Source: Moraxella caviae (GTDB lineage Bacteria; Pseudomonadota; Gammaproteobacteria; Pseudomonadales; Moraxellaceae). From it: a DNA stretch of 64,000 nt. The stretch is from assembly GCF_002014985.1 (NCBI RefSeq), contig NZ_MUXU01000022.1, positions 5,513-69,512 of the forward strand, in the 5' to 3' direction. Positions within the stretch are counted from its first letter, which is position 1, and the number at the start of each line of letters is the position of its first letter. The translations under genes were made by a program, and so were the position numbers. Below, piece by piece: positions 42,754 through 51,979 of this stretch. Under the pieces are notes generated by a model that worked only from the letters and a program-made list of their open reading frames with translations, was not told the DNA's origin and did no database searches.

Positions 42754-44972
42754 TGAACATTGCAGAAGTATGGGAAACGGATTTTAAAGAGCTAGAAAAC
42801 GCCCAATTTGGCGAGCATGTGGCATTGCATGATTTAAAAACGGACTACAAAGAAGCCGCCATCACAGCGGGCAAAACCTACTACCCAATGAAAAACGCAG
42901 CAGGCGAGCTGATAAGCATTACAGGCGATGATTTGCGCCCCGTAGAGCACCCAAAGGGCGCAGCCGTCATCATGGGGGATATACACGCCCCCACCGCCTT
43001 TATCGTTGATGATTGGGACGATGGCGAGCGGTTATTTAGCGTATTGCCAAACACCGAATACAAGGCGGCTTGCGTGTTAATCACGCCTGCTAAAGTGAGC
43101 GCAGCAAAGGAATTTGGCGCAAAGCAAATCATCATCACCGCCACACTAAACCAAAAAGATGAAATGCTTGCAAAGCTGGCAGGCGTGAACGGTGAATTAT
43201 GGCTTGGTATTACCGATTTGGCGACCATTTTAGACAATGGCGATGAAGTGGAAAAAATACCGCTTGGCGTGAACCGCTGGCGATGTGCTGGCGGTGAGTT
43301 TGTTTTATCTGATGATGGCTTGTGGCATATCACAGACGCAAAAGACGATGAGCCAAGCAAAAAAACTTGGCTTTCACCGCCTTTGTATGTGGACGGCTTA
43401 ACACGCAACAAAAACGGCACAAATTGGGGCAAATACATACGCACCAAAGACCAAGACGGCAACACGCACCGCTTTATTTTGACCGATGACAAGCTACAGG
43501 GCGACGCTAGAGAATGGCGCAAGCTATTGGCGGCGCATGGGTGCAGCCCGAGCAACAAGCCCCACGCCAAGCAGTTATTGAGCGATTATCTACACCGCCA
43601 CCCCACCAAGACACGCTACACCACCGTATCAAGTAGCGGCTGGCATGGCGATGTGTATGTTTTGCCTAATGCCGTATTTGGCGCAAATAACGTACTGCTT
43701 GATAAAGAATTTGCCACGCACCACAGCCAAAAAGGCAGCCTAAGCGACTGGCAAGAGAATATCGCCAAAGAGTGTATCAAACACGACAGATTAACGCTTG
43801 GCTTGTGCATGGCGTTTGGCGGGGCGTTGCTTGAGCTGATGAATATGCAAAGCATTGGCGTTCATTTGGTGAGTTCATCATCACAGGGCAAGACGCTAAC
43901 GCTGAATTTGGCGTGTAGTGTGTGGGGTAAGCCGAGCGATTTACTAAAAACTTGGAATTTCACCGCCAACGGCTTAGAGATGATTGTAAGTTTGCACAAT
44001 GATAACTTTTTGGCATTGGACGAGCTTGGGCAGATTGGCGCAAAAGAAGCCGCCAAAGTGGTTTATATGCTTGGCAATGGCGCAGGCAAGGGGCGAGCTA
44101 CTAAAGATTTGAGCTTGCAAGATGTGCGAACGTGGCGGACGTGCTGGCTTTCTACTGGTGAAATTACCCTAAGCCAAAAACTTGCCGAGATAGGCAAATC
44201 CGCCCATGCTGGCGAGCTTATGCGTATGATACATTTGCCCGCCAACAGCGAGCAAGGCAGCGTATTTGATGATGTGGAAGTGGGCGAGCAAGGCAGAAAA
44301 TTGCACAGCCGTTTAAACGACTATGCAAGCCGTTTTTACGGCACGGCTGGCACGGCATGGCTTGAGTACTTGACCGCCGATAAAAAGGGCATGGCAGAGC
44401 TTGCAGGCGGGTTGTATGATGAATTTATGGCAGGTTTTGGGGATTTATCACAGCAACAAGGGCGAGTGCTTGGCTATTTTGCGCTGATGGCGACCGCTGG
44501 CGAGCTTGCGACTAGAGCAGGCATTACAGGTTGGCAAGATGGGCAGGCAAGCCAAGCGATTGCTAATTTGTACCATGTTTGGCTTGCCAATAACAAGGAC
44601 GATTTACAAACAGCGCAAGCAATAGAAGCCATACAGCATTTTATCGAGCAGCACCAATTTAGCCGCTTTGTGAACGCTACAGAGCCATCTTTTACGCCAT
44701 CAGACATAAGACACACGGCAAACTTTGCAGGCTATATCACGAACATTAAGGATGTAGGCGTGGTTTATGCGTTCAATCAAAGCGCATTTGATGAAGCCAT
44801 CAAAAAGCATGGTTTAAGCCGTGATGTTTGTTTAAATATTCTAAAAAATCATGATTTTTTGCATTGCAATGACGGCGGACGGTTTAAGGCAAAAATCAGA
44901 ATTGAAAACGGCAAAAACCCCCTAAGTTTTTATGCAATCAAGGCGAAAATACTAGAATTTAGCAAAAATTAG
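42753..44972 (+). CDS. DUF927-domain replicative helicase/primase-like protein
   Basis: 739 aa. The N-terminal about 180 residues are a degenerate Toprim-like region (DAP-TAFIVDDWDDGERLF, ...KQIIITATLNQKDEML) without the EGYATG primase motif. The central and C-terminal part is DUF927/superfamily 3-like: SSGWHGDVYVLPNAVFG, Walker A HLVSSSSQGKTLTLNLACSVWG, Walker B NFLALDELGQIGAKEAAKVVYMLGNGAGKGR, and TCWLSTGE. Such proteins initiate element replication by opening an origin. Iterons lie directly after it. Confidence 0.85.
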   Translation: MNIAEVWETDFKELENAQFGEHVALHDLKTDYKEAAITAGKTYYPMKNAAGELISITGDDLRPVEHPKGAAVIMGDIHAPTAFIVDDWDDGERLFSVLPNTEYKAACVLITPAKVSAAKEFGAKQIIITATLNQKDEMLAKLAGVNGELWLGITDLATILDNGDEVEKIPLGVNRWRCAGGEFVLSDDGLWHITDAKDDEPSKKTWLSPPLYVDGLTRNKNGTNWGKYIRTKDQDGNTHRFILTDDKLQGDAREWRKLLAAHGCSPSNKPHAKQLLSDYLHRHPTKTRYTTVSSSGWHGDVYVLPNAVFGANNVLLDKEFATHHSQKGSLSDWQENIAKECIKHDRLTLGLCMAFGGALLELMNMQSIGVHLVSSSSQGKTLTLNLACSVWGKPSDLLKTWNFTANGLEMIVSLHNDNFLALDELGQIGAKEAAKVVYMLGNGAGKGRATKDLSLQDVRTWRTCWLSTGEITLSQKLAEIGKSAHAGELMRMIHLPANSEQGSVFDDVEVGEQGRKLHSRLNDYASRFYGTAGTAWLEYLTADKKGMAELAGGLYDEFMAGFGDLSQQQGRVLGYFALMATAGELATRAGITGWQDGQASQAIANLYHVWLANNKDDLQTAQAIEAIQHFIEQHQFSRFVNATEPSFTPSDIRHTANFAGYITNIKDVGVVYAFNQSAFDEAIKKHGLSRDVCLNILKNHDFLHCNDGGRFKAKIRIENGKNPLSFYAIKAKILEFSKN

Positions 44973-44981
44973 GGCAAAATG

Positions 44982-45058
44982 GGGAACAGTTCCCAAATTT
45001 GTTCACAGTGCAAAGCCTTGTGGCACTAGGTTGTTCCCGCTGTTCCCGCTGTTCCCGC
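44982..45058 (-). repeat. Right iteron cluster
   Basis: GGGAACAGTTCCC palindrome (44982-44994) and three perfect tandem TGTTCCCGC words (45032-45040, 45041-45049, 45050-45058). These are the reverse complement of the GCGGGAACA words at 33882-33953. It lies 10-86 bp after the helicase gene. Confidence 0.85.
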
Positions 45059-45253
45059 ACTTTTTTGACACACACGCAAACACACACGCAGCACTTTTAC
45101 AAAATCACGCCTGCTATTGTGTATTTTTGCTAAAGAAAATAAAATAACAAGGGGCTTTTCAAAAGCTTTTTTGTTATGAAAAGCGGCAAGATTTGGCGAA
45201 TTGCCACAAGGTTTTGCAAAACAACCCCATGCAAAGGGTGAGATTACGGCGAT

Positions 45254-45361
45254 TTCTGAACGCTATAAAAAAGAGTAAGACTGGACGAATTCCCTAAGAT
45301 TTGGTAAGTTTTCGCATTTTTGAACCGTATAAAAAGGGTTTTTGAACGATATAAAAAAGAG
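45254..45361 (+). repeat. Three TTGAACGATATAAAAAAGAG-like direct repeats
   Basis: Copies at 45254-45275, 45317-45338 and 45340-45361 share TGAAC-N2-TATAAAAA-RG. The flanking bases (GGCAAGAT..., AAAACAACCC...) also recur around copies 1 and 3. They could be a second initiator-binding class or AT-rich unwinding element. Confidence 0.7.
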
Positions 45362-45456
45362 CGGGGCGGCAAGATTGGAGCTTGGAAAACAACCCTATGT
45401 AGTGGTGAATTTGCCCAAAATACAGAGCCGCCAAAATGGGGGTATCAACCAAATTT

Positions 45457-45474
45457 AGTACCTATTTTAGTACC
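45457..45474 (+). repeat. Right arm-type repeat
   Basis: AGTACCTATTTTAGTACC, identical to 32406-32423, 62 bp inside attR. Candidate integrase arm site. Confidence 0.82.
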
Positions 45475-45535
45475 TAAAATTGACTTACCAAAATACAAGA
45501 CTAATAAAATCAATGACTTAAAGCCTTAGTTTAAT

Positions 45536-45553
45536 TCCGACCACTGGTACCAT
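45536..45553 (+). repeat. attR core of integrated element
   Basis: TCCGACCACTGGTACCAT, exact copy of attL within tRNA-Leu. The following bases return to chromosomal sequence and a terminator. Confidence 0.93.
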
Positions 45554-45556
45554 ATA

Positions 45557-45590
45557 CAAAACCCCCGAAACTTAGTTTTTGGGGGTTTTT
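45557..45590 (+). terminator. Original tRNA-Leu terminator beyond attR
   Basis: AAAACCCCCGAAAC / GTTTTTGGGGGTTTTT stem with T run. It lies directly after attR and would follow the tRNA if the element excised. It also can serve the convergent bioC. Confidence 0.8.
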
Positions 45591-45665
45591 GTTTCGGTGG
45601 AAATTTGGTGTGTTCAAGCGCTTTGCTGTAAAGCTAGGCAGAGATAGATTGTCTTTGCTGTCCGC

Positions 45666-46436
45666 TTACGCTTTCCCCACCACCCCATACACCGCATGAT
45701 AAGTCAGCGGATAATGCCATTTGCCTGCATCATCTTGCCAAGCGAATTTGCGCTGATAATCTTGCATAAACTGTGTAAGCGTGCTTTTCGTCCAGCGAAA
45801 GTCCGCACTCGTGGCGGTTACACCTGTGTTTTGCAGGTGTTTTAGCACAGCTTTTGGGCTGTCAAAATTCAGCTCGTATTGTTGTTCTGACAAATGCAAA
45901 ATTTGAAATCCTGCCGCAGTCAGTAGATTTTCATAGTCTTTAAGGCTGTAATAGTCCAAGCCTTGATTGGTTAAGTGTTTGATTTGATGCAAGTTTTCTG
46001 TGCTAAAACTAGAAAATACAAACACGCCATCATCTTGTAATGCGCCATGCGCTCGCTCAAGCAATGCAGGCAAATCTTTAAGCCATTGCAAACACGAACT
46101 GCTCACCACCAAATCCAGCGAATCAGGCAGCGGTAATTGCTCAATATCGCCAATCAAATACTGCGTTTCACCGTGCGGATTGGCTGGATTTTGTCTGATT
46201 TCTGGGTATAAATCGTTCAAAATCAGCACATCTATGCGCACTTTTTCCAGTAAGGCGCGGCTTAATTCGCCTGTGCCGCAGCCGATTTCTAGCGTGCGTT
46301 TGGCGGCTGTCGGCAGGTGCGGCGCAGCATAAGACATCAGCGTGCGCACGATGACTTTTTGGACGTGGGCGGCGGCGTCATAGGTGTGGCGGGCTTTGGC
46401 GAAACGCCGTGCGATGGCGGCGTTTGGACTGGTCAT
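45666..46436 (-). CDS. bioC: Malonyl-[ACP] O-methyltransferase
   Basis: Starts pimelate-chain synthesis for biotin by methylating malonyl-ACP. 256 aa with N-terminal AIARRFAKARHTYDAAAHVQKV and the SAM motif TLEIGCGTGELSRALL. Motif VVSSSCLQWLKDL is typical of BioC. It follows bioF by 51 bp on the same strand. No bioH is adjacent. Confidence 0.92.
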   Translation of the reverse strand: MTSPNAAIARRFAKARHTYDAAAHVQKVIVRTLMSYAAPHLPTAAKRTLEIGCGTGELSRALLEKVRIDVLILNDLYPEIRQNPANPHGETQYLIGDIEQLPLPDSLDLVVSSSCLQWLKDLPALLERAHGALQDDGVFVFSSFSTENLHQIKHLTNQGLDYYSLKDYENLLTAAGFQILHLSEQQYELNFDSPKAVLKHLQNTGVTATSADFRWTKSTLTQFMQDYQRKFAWQDDAGKWHYPLTYHAVYGVVGKA

Positions 46437-46487
46437 GGTGCGTCCTTGTGTTCAGATATGGCTTGGGTTTTAAAATTATCCACCGAA

Positions 46488-47690
46488 TTATAGGCTTTTA
46501 TTTTTAAGATTTTCTAAAATATTTAGCAGCTTGTCAATGTCCGTTTGAGTGATGTGGCTGTTTAGGCAAATGCGCAGGCGTGCTTGGTTTTTTGGTACGG
46601 TGGGCGGACGCACAGCCAGCACATAAAAGCCCGCTGCCTTTAGTGCCTTGGCGTATTCTAAGGTGCGGCGATTATCACCAATAATCACAGGAATGATGTG
46701 GCTTTGGGACGGACAGTCAAATCCCAAGCCGTGCAACTTTGCAATAAAATCCATCGCCAAAGCCTGCAAATCCGTGCGGGCTTGGTGCTTATCAAGCATA
46801 TAATCAAAGACGTGGCGTGTCCAAGCGGCATTGATGGGCGGTAGTGCCGTGCTAAAAATCAGCGGACGCATGGCGTTAATCAGATAGTCTTTGATGATAG
46901 GGTGGCAAATGCAAAATCCACCCACCGAAGCCATCGTCTTGCCAAACGCACCGACCAAAAAATCAATCTCACCCAGCACGCCTTGCTCTTCAGCAATGCC
47001 AAGTCCGTGTTTGCCACGCACAGCGATGGCGTGCGCTTCATCAACATACAGCGAGATTTTTGGGTAATTATTTTTAAGATTTACTAAAAATTTCAAATCG
47101 GTAACATCACCGTCCATGCTAAAGACGCTTTCGGTGGCGATGATGATGCGCTCATAATCGTGATAATGCTTATCAATGAGTGCAGTCAATCTTTGACAAT
47201 CTTGATGCGGATAGCGCAGATGTGCCGCTTTGGATAATAAAATGCCATCAATGATACTGGCGTGTACCAGTTTATCCGCCAAAATCAGCGTGCGAGAATC
47301 GCTGATGGCAGGCAAAATACCGACATTGGCATGATAGCCGCTGTTAAAAGTGAGTGCTGATAACGTGCGTTTGGCGTGTAAACTGAACGTGTCTGCCAAA
47401 GTCTTTTCAAGGGTGCTGTGTTCGTCAAATGTGCCAGTGAGCAGGCGAGACGATGACGCACTTAGGCGTAAGCTGTCTTGGCTATGCGTGGTGAAAAATT
47501 GTTGCCGTAGGTGAGTGTCGCTTGCTAGTCCAAGATAGTCGTTGCTGGCAAGGTTTAATAAAGGTGGTGTATCGGCTGATGTGGCGGGGTAAATAAAGCG
47601 ATCCGCTTGGCGAGATGTGCTAAATGCGCGGTGATTGTCCGCACATTTTAAGGCATTGAGTTTGTTTTCGTACCAAGATAGCATATCCAT
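46488..47690 (-). CDS. bioF: 8-amino-7-oxononanoate synthase
   Basis: PLP enzyme joining pimeloyl-ACP/CoA and alanine in biotin synthesis; about 400 aa. The region VDEAHAIAVRGKHGLGIAEEQG carries the PLP-binding aspartate and histidine, and FLVGAFGKTMASVGGF the Schiff-base lysine. The N-terminal LLNLASNDYLGLASD is the family signature. The exact start is uncertain: the frame opens with TTG at 47696, then ATGs at 47690 and 47684. Partner of bioC; it follows the small lipoprotein gene by 18 bp. Confidence 0.93.
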   Translation of the reverse strand: MDMLSWYENKLNALKCADNHRAFSTSRQADRFIYPATSADTPPLLNLASNDYLGLASDTHLRQQFFTTHSQDSLRLSASSSRLLTGTFDEHSTLEKTLADTFSLHAKRTLSALTFNSGYHANVGILPAISDSRTLILADKLVHASIIDGILLSKAAHLRYPHQDCQRLTALIDKHYHDYERIIIATESVFSMDGDVTDLKFLVNLKNNYPKISLYVDEAHAIAVRGKHGLGIAEEQGVLGEIDFLVGAFGKTMASVGGFCICHPIIKDYLINAMRPLIFSTALPPINAAWTRHVFDYMLDKHQARTDLQALAMDFIAKLHGLGFDCPSQSHIIPVIIGDNRRTLEYAKALKAAGFYVLAVRPPTVPKNQARLRICLNSHITQTDIDKLLNILENLKNKSL

Positions 47691-47708
47691 TGCCAAGCGG
47701 TTTTGGGA

Positions 47709-48041
47709 TTATTGAGCAGCTTCTGCTACTGCTTCAGCTGCATCAGTGGCAGCTTCTTCAACCGCTTCAACGGCTGCTTCTTCAGCGACTGGTTGAGCGA
47801 TTTTTTGTTTTACGCCAGCTGGGTATTGTGCTTCAGCCGCTTGGGTGCGTTGCATATCTTCTAGCGCAGCTTGAGCTTTTACGTCTGCGTCAAATTCAGG
47901 GCCTTCGCCAACTGGGTATTGAGTGTCTTCAAGCTGAGAGAAGTTGCTTTGCTTGTAGAATACTTTGTCAGCGGTTTTAGTCATAGCATTGCAGCCAGCC
48001 AAAGCAACGGCAGCAGCGGCAAGTAGAGCGATTTTTTTCAT
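47709..48041 (-). CDS. Small Ala/Glu-rich lipoprotein
   Basis: 110 aa with signal peptide and lipobox LAGC (Cys17). The mature part has a short Phe/Tyr-containing segment (ADKVFYKQSNFSQLEDTQYPVGEGP), a repeat of PVGE/PAGV-like text and a low-complexity acidic Ala/Glu tail ending AVAEAAQ. No family recognised. TAGGAAATTTT precedes the ATG. It may head an operon with bioF-bioC. Confidence 0.75.
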   Translation of the reverse strand: MKKIALLAAAAVALAGCNAMTKTADKVFYKQSNFSQLEDTQYPVGEGPEFDADVKAQAALEDMQRTQAAEAQYPAGVKQKIAQPVAEEAAVEAVEEAATDAAEAVAEAAQ

Positions 48042-48085
48042 AAAATTTCCTAATTACAGTGAGATGCCAAAAATAGCACTTGCCT

Positions 48086-48113
48086 ATTATACTAAAGTTT
48101 GGCGAGCGTGCAA
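48086..48113 (-). promoter_or_regulatory. Promoter of lipoprotein-bioF-bioC
   Basis: On the minus strand TTGCAC (48113-48108), 16-bp spacer, TATAAT (48091-48086), about 45 bp before the lipoprotein ATG. Confidence 0.75.
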
Positions 48114-48131
48114 AGATTTGGATACATTGAT

Positions 48132-48367
48132 GATACAAATTTGTGGTGGAAATGGTGCGGATTTGCTTGATTTGATGAAAGTATTTATTGGTGTAAATCA
48201 ATTTATGATGGTTTGTATAGGCTAAATTATAGGTTAATTTTATGCGTCTTGCAACGTTCTACCACGAATTACAACGAACTACTAAACTACCCAAAACCCT
48301 TATAAACCCATATTCTTGAAAAAATAAGGGCTTTTTGAACTATGCCAAAAAGCCTTGATATGTTGTT
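48132..48367. other. Gap between lipoprotein and tRNA-Pro
   Basis: About 235 bp. An inverted repeat CCCTTAT / ATAAGGG (about 48298-48333) with flanking T/A runs looks like the tRNA-Pro terminator. Otherwise nothing visible. Confidence 0.55.
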
Positions 48368-48444
48368 TGGTCGGAGTGGCGGGATTCGAACTCGCGACCC
48401 CTTGCACCCCATGCAAGTGCGCTACCAAGCTGCGCTACACCCCG
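48368..48444 (-). tRNA. tRNA-Pro (GGG)
   Basis: 77 nt including encoded CCA. Acceptor stem CGGGGTG / CACTCCG (one G:T), anticodon stem CTTGC / GCAAG, loop ATGGGGT giving anticodon GGG, and T-loop GTTCGAATCCC. Confidence 0.95.
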
Positions 48445-48596
48445 AATAGACCCCATATTTTACCCATAAATCCAAAAATTGCAAGTATTTTTCTTAATCA
48501 TAAGGAAGTGTTCACCTTGGTTGATTGTTTATTTTTGTATTTGTATTTAAAAATCACTCATCGTTGCAAAGCCACCGTCATAAAAACTGCCATCAT

Positions 48597-48626
48597 AAAA
48601 AACCGCCCATCATCAGATGAGCGGCT
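48597..48626 (-). terminator. Terminator of the nqr operon
   Basis: CCGCTCATC / GATGGGCGG stem on the minus strand with a T run, 20 bp past the nqrF stop. Confidence 0.85.
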
Positions 48627-48644
48627 TTTGGTTTTGTCAGGTGA

Positions 48645-49877
48645 TTAACCACCGAAGTCGTCAAGCAAGATGTTTTCATCTTCTACGCCCAAATCTTTGA
48701 GCATTTTGATGACAGCGGCGTTCATCACTGGAGGCCCACACATATAGAACTCACAATCTTCTGGGGCAGGGTGGTCTTTTAGATATTCTTCGTACAAGAC
48801 GTTGTGAATAAAGCCAGTGTAGCCTTCCCAGTTGTCTTCTGGTTGTGGGTCAGACAGGGCGACGTGCCATTCAAAGTTATCAAACTCTGCTGCCAAGCCG
48901 TCATAATCTTCCACATAGAACATCTCACGCTTAGAACGCGCACCGTACCAGAAGCTGATTTTGCGGTCTGATTTTAGGCGTTTTAGCTGATCAAAGATGT
49001 GCGAACGCATCGGTGCCATACCAGCACCACCACCGATGAATACCATCTCAGCTTTGGTGTCTTTGGCGAAAAACTCACCATAAGGGCCAGATACGGTAAT
49101 CTTATCACCCGGTTTTAGGCTAAAGACGTACGATGACATCTTGCCCGGTGGAATGCCTTCTGGGCCGCGCGGCGGTGGACTGGCGATACGAATGTTGAAC
49201 TTGATGATGCCTTTTTCTTCTGGATAGTTTGCCATAGAGTAGGCGCGGATGACAGGCTCGTCCACTTTTGAGCTGTAACGCCACAAGTCAAACTGATCCC
49301 AGTCAGGACGGTATTCTTCGGCAATGTCAAAGTCTTTGTAGTGTACTTCGTGTGGCGGCGCTTCAAGCTGCACATAACCACCCGCGCGGAAAGGCACGAC
49401 TTCGCCTTCAGGGATTTTTAGCGTCAATTCTTTGATGAAGGTTGCTACGTTGTCATTAGAAATGACTTCGCATTCCCATTTTTTCACGCCAAAGAATTCA
49501 GGGTCAATCTCCACTTTCATGTCTTGCTTAACCGCCACTTGGCAAGCCAAACGCCAGTTGTCGCGGATTTCGCCTTGGGTGAAATGACCTTCTTCGGTTG
49601 GCAGGATTGAGCCGCCACCTTCTACCACTTTACAGCGGCACTGACCACAAGTACCACCACCACCGCAAGCAGATGATAGGAAAATGCCTTCAGATGCCAA
49701 GGTTTGTAGCAATTTGCCCCCAGCGGCAGTGCTGACGCTGTTGTCGGGATCGTCATTGATGTTGATGGTAACGTTGCCAGAACTAACCAATCGTGAGCGG
49801 GCGATTAGAATAATCACCACCAAGCTCATGATAATGGCAGTAAACATGGCAACGCCGCCAAATGCTGTACCAAACAT
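48645..49877 (-). CDS. nqrF: Na+-NADH:quinone reductase subunit F
   Basis: NADH-oxidising subunit, 410 aa. One N-terminal membrane helix, a ferredoxin domain with [2Fe-2S] cysteines (Cys71, Cys77, Cys80 in [15 protein letters not shown] and a later Cys in RLACQV), then FAD (RAYSMANYP) and NADH domains ([13 protein letters not shown]). Last gene of nqrABCDEF; 19 bp after nqrE. Confidence 0.97.
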   Translation of the reverse strand: MFGTAFGGVAMFTAIIMSLVVIILIARSRLVSSGNVTININDDPDNSVSTAAGGKLLQTLASEGIFLSSACGGGGTCGQCRCKVVEGGGSILPTEEGHFTQGEIRDNWRLACQVAVKQDMKVEIDPEFFGVKKWECEVISNDNVATFIKELTLKIPEGEVVPFRAGGYVQLEAPPHEVHYKDFDIAEEYRPDWDQFDLWRYSSKVDEPVIRAYSMANYPEEKGIIKFNIRIASPPPRGPEGIPPGKMSSYVFSLKPGDKITVSGPYGEFFAKDTKAEMVFIGGGAGMAPMRSHIFDQLKRLKSDRKISFWYGARSKREMFYVEDYDGLAAEFDNFEWHVALSDPQPEDNWEGYTGFIHNVLYEEYLKDHPAPEDCEFYMCGPPVMNAAVIKMLKDLGVEDENILLDDFGG

Positions 49878-49896
49878 GATACTTTACTCCTAATTG

Positions 49897-50505
49897 TTAT
49901 AGCGACATACCGCCGAATGACATAAAGCCAAGCGACATCAAGCCTACGGTTACAAAGGTGATGCCAAGACCACGCAGCGGTGCTGGCACGTCTGAGTATT
50001 TTAGTTTCTCGCGGATACCTGCTAGGGCGGCGATTGCCAATGCCCAGCCGAAGCCAGAACCAATACCATAAACGATAGATTCACCAAAGTTGTAATCACG
50101 CTCAACCATGAACAATACGCCGCCCATGATGGCGCAGTTTACCGTAATCAATGGCAGGAACACGCCCAGTGCGTTGTACAGGCTTGGTACGAATTTATCA
50201 AGGAACATTTCCATGATTTGTACGGTTGCCGCAATCAATGCGATGTAGCTTAGCAAGCCTAGGAACGACAAATCAACGTTTGGATAGCCAGCCCACGCCA
50301 ATGCACCGTCTTTTAGTAGGTATTGGTAAAGTAGGTTGTTTAGCGGTACGGTGATTGCCATCACCACCACAACAGCAATACCAAGACTGATGGCGGTAGA
50401 TACTTTCTTTGAAATCGCAATGAAGGTACACATGCCTAGGAAGAAGGCAAGTGCCATGTTCTCAACGAAAACAGAAGTGATAAATAAACTAATATAGTGT
50501 CCCAT
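49897..50505 (-). CDS. nqrE: Na+-NADH:quinone reductase subunit E
   Basis: 202-aa polytopic membrane subunit. [29 protein letters not shown] is the NqrE signature; the conserved membrane Cys in LGMCTF helps hold an Fe centre with NqrD. Its start overlaps the nqrD stop by one base. Confidence 0.97.
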   Translation of the reverse strand: MGHYISLFITSVFVENMALAFFLGMCTFIAISKKVSTAISLGIAVVVVMAITVPLNNLLYQYLLKDGALAWAGYPNVDLSFLGLLSYIALIAATVQIMEMFLDKFVPSLYNALGVFLPLITVNCAIMGGVLFMVERDYNFGESIVYGIGSGFGWALAIAALAGIREKLKYSDVPAPLRGLGITFVTVGLMSLGFMSFGGMSL

Positions 50506-51167
50506 TAGTGACTCCCCATGCCTTTAGACTGCGGCTTCATCACAAATTCAGCAGGCTCTTGTTGGTCTTTTTTCCATAGGCGAATAATCGCGATAAAACC
50601 TGCAATGATAAAGAACGACGATGGTGGCAATAGCAGCAAGCCATTTGGAATGTACCAACCGCCATCGGTGGCTTTTTCCAAAATTTGCAAGCCGAACCAG
50701 CTGCCGTTACCGATAAGCTCACGAATGCTGGCAACGAAAATCAACACCGCAGAGTAGCCAAGACCGTTACCAATGCCGTCAAGGAAACTTGGGATTGGTG
50801 GGTTGCTCATGGCGAAGGCTTCAGCGCGACCCATTACGATACAGTTGGTGATGATAAGACCTACGAATACCGACAGCGAGCGGCTGATTTCATAGGCAAA
50901 GGCTTGCAAAATCTGATCTACCACAATCACCAAAGAAGCGATTACGACCATCTGTACGATGATACGAATGCTTGATGGGATTTTGTTACGAATGATCGAG
51001 ATAAAAAAGCTAGAAAACGCAGTTACTAGCGTCAATGCGATACACATTACCAAGGCGTTTGCCACGCTTGTGGTTACCGCAAGTGCCGAACAGATACCCA
51101 AGATTTGTAGGGCGATTGGGTTATTGTTAAAAATCGGCGTCGTCAGAATGCTTTTGGTATTAGCCAT
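50505..51167 (-). CDS. nqrD: Na+-NADH:quinone reductase subunit D
   Basis: 220-aa polytopic membrane subunit, with [16 protein letters not shown] and [16 protein letters not shown], paralogous in fold to NqrE. The membrane cysteines (in GICSAL and ITNCIV) match the intramembrane iron site. Two bases from nqrC. Confidence 0.97.
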   Translation of the reverse strand: MANTKSILTTPIFNNNPIALQILGICSALAVTTSVANALVMCIALTLVTAFSSFFISIIRNKIPSSIRIIVQMVVIASLVIVVDQILQAFAYEISRSLSVFVGLIITNCIVMGRAEAFAMSNPPIPSFLDGIGNGLGYSAVLIFVASIRELIGNGSWFGLQILEKATDGGWYIPNGLLLLPPSSFFIIAGFIAIIRLWKKDQQEPAEFVMKPQSKGMGSH

Positions 51168-51169
51168 GA

Positions 51170-51979
51170 TTACGCTCCTTCACCGTTGCCAGCTGCGCCA
51201 GCTTTTAGGTTGTCCAAGAATGGCTTGAACCCTTTTTCGCCCAGCCAAAACTGTAGTAGATTGTTCACGCCACGAATGGTCAAAGTTGCACCGCTGATGC
51301 CGTCCACTTGACCTTCACGCGCTGTACCTGCTTTGGTAACAGCCATTTTCATTGAGCCGTCTTCGTTGTACAGCGTTTTGCCTACCCATTGTGCTTGCCA
51401 AGGGGCTTCTTCAATGCGTGAGCCTAGACCCGGAGTTTCTTTGTGTTGGTAGAAGTTCACACCTTTGATGGTGTTCAAATCTTTATCCAAAGTCAAAAGA
51501 CCAAAGATTGGGCCCCACAGACCTGCACCGTGAATTGGCAGTACGATTTGCTCAATGTCGCCAGCGCCATCTTTGGCGATGTAAACTTTGGCAAATTTTG
51601 GCTGACCGCCGATTTTGGCGATGTCATTTTCTAGGGCGTTTGACAGCTCTGGCGTACGCGCCGCTTTGGCAACGTCAAAGCTATTGGCATCAACGCCTGC
51701 TGCGCTCATCTCTTCTTCGGTGGCAAATGCACCAGTTTCAAGATTCACCAAGCGCACTTCAAATGCCGCAAAGCGCTCTTCAATGGCGCTGACAGGGTCA
51801 GTCTCAGGGTTGAATTTATCGGCTGCAACCAAGATGTTTTTGTTCAAATCTTGGCGAGCGTTCGCTTGTTGTTGTGGTTTTAGTCCCACGGCGACGGCAG
51901 AAACCAACACCGAGCAGACCAAACACAGAACCAATGCCACCCCAATGGTGGTTGCGTTACTATTTTTCGGTGCTGACAT
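51170..51979 (-). CDS. nqrC: Na+-NADH:quinone reductase subunit C
   Basis: 269 aa, N-terminal membrane helix then a periplasmic FMN domain. FMN is bound covalently to Thr in the GISGATLT motif (S-G-A-T), added by ApbE. Its start lies 20 bp inside the nqrB end. Intact. Confidence 0.96.
   Translation of the reverse strand: MSAPKNSNATTIGVALVLCLVCSVLVSAVAVGLKPQQQANARQDLNKNILVAADKFNPETDPVSAIEERFAAFEVRLVNLETGAFATEEEMSAAGVDANSFDVAKAARTPELSNALENDIAKIGGQPKFAKVYIAKDGAGDIEQIVLPIHGAGLWGPIFGLLTLDKDLNTIKGVNFYQHKETPGLGSRIEEAPWQAQWVGKTLYNEDGSMKMAVTKAGTAREGQVDGISGATLTIRGVNNLLQFWLGEKGFKPFLDNLKAGAAGNGEGA

Larger units (their letters stand above)
44973..45535. other. Right-end non-coding region of the element
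   Basis: 560 bp without a convincing gene. It holds the right iteron cluster (44982-45058), three copies of a TTGAACGATATAAAAAAGAG-like repeat (45254-45361) and the right arm-type repeat (45457-45474). A 69-codon frame at 45320-45529 crosses these repeats and is not believed. The region is a candidate replication origin and attachment region. Confidence 0.7.

Noticed and set aside
45320..45529. 69-codon frame at the right end of the element
   Set aside because: It crosses the direct repeats and the arm-type site, so open frame is probably accidental.
32195..45553. Complete prophage
   Set aside because: No terminase, portal, capsid, tail or lysis gene recognised in the 13 kb.
45536..45553. 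A second tRNA-Leu
   Set aside because: Only the 3' 17-18 bases match; the rest of the tRNA is missing, so it is attR.
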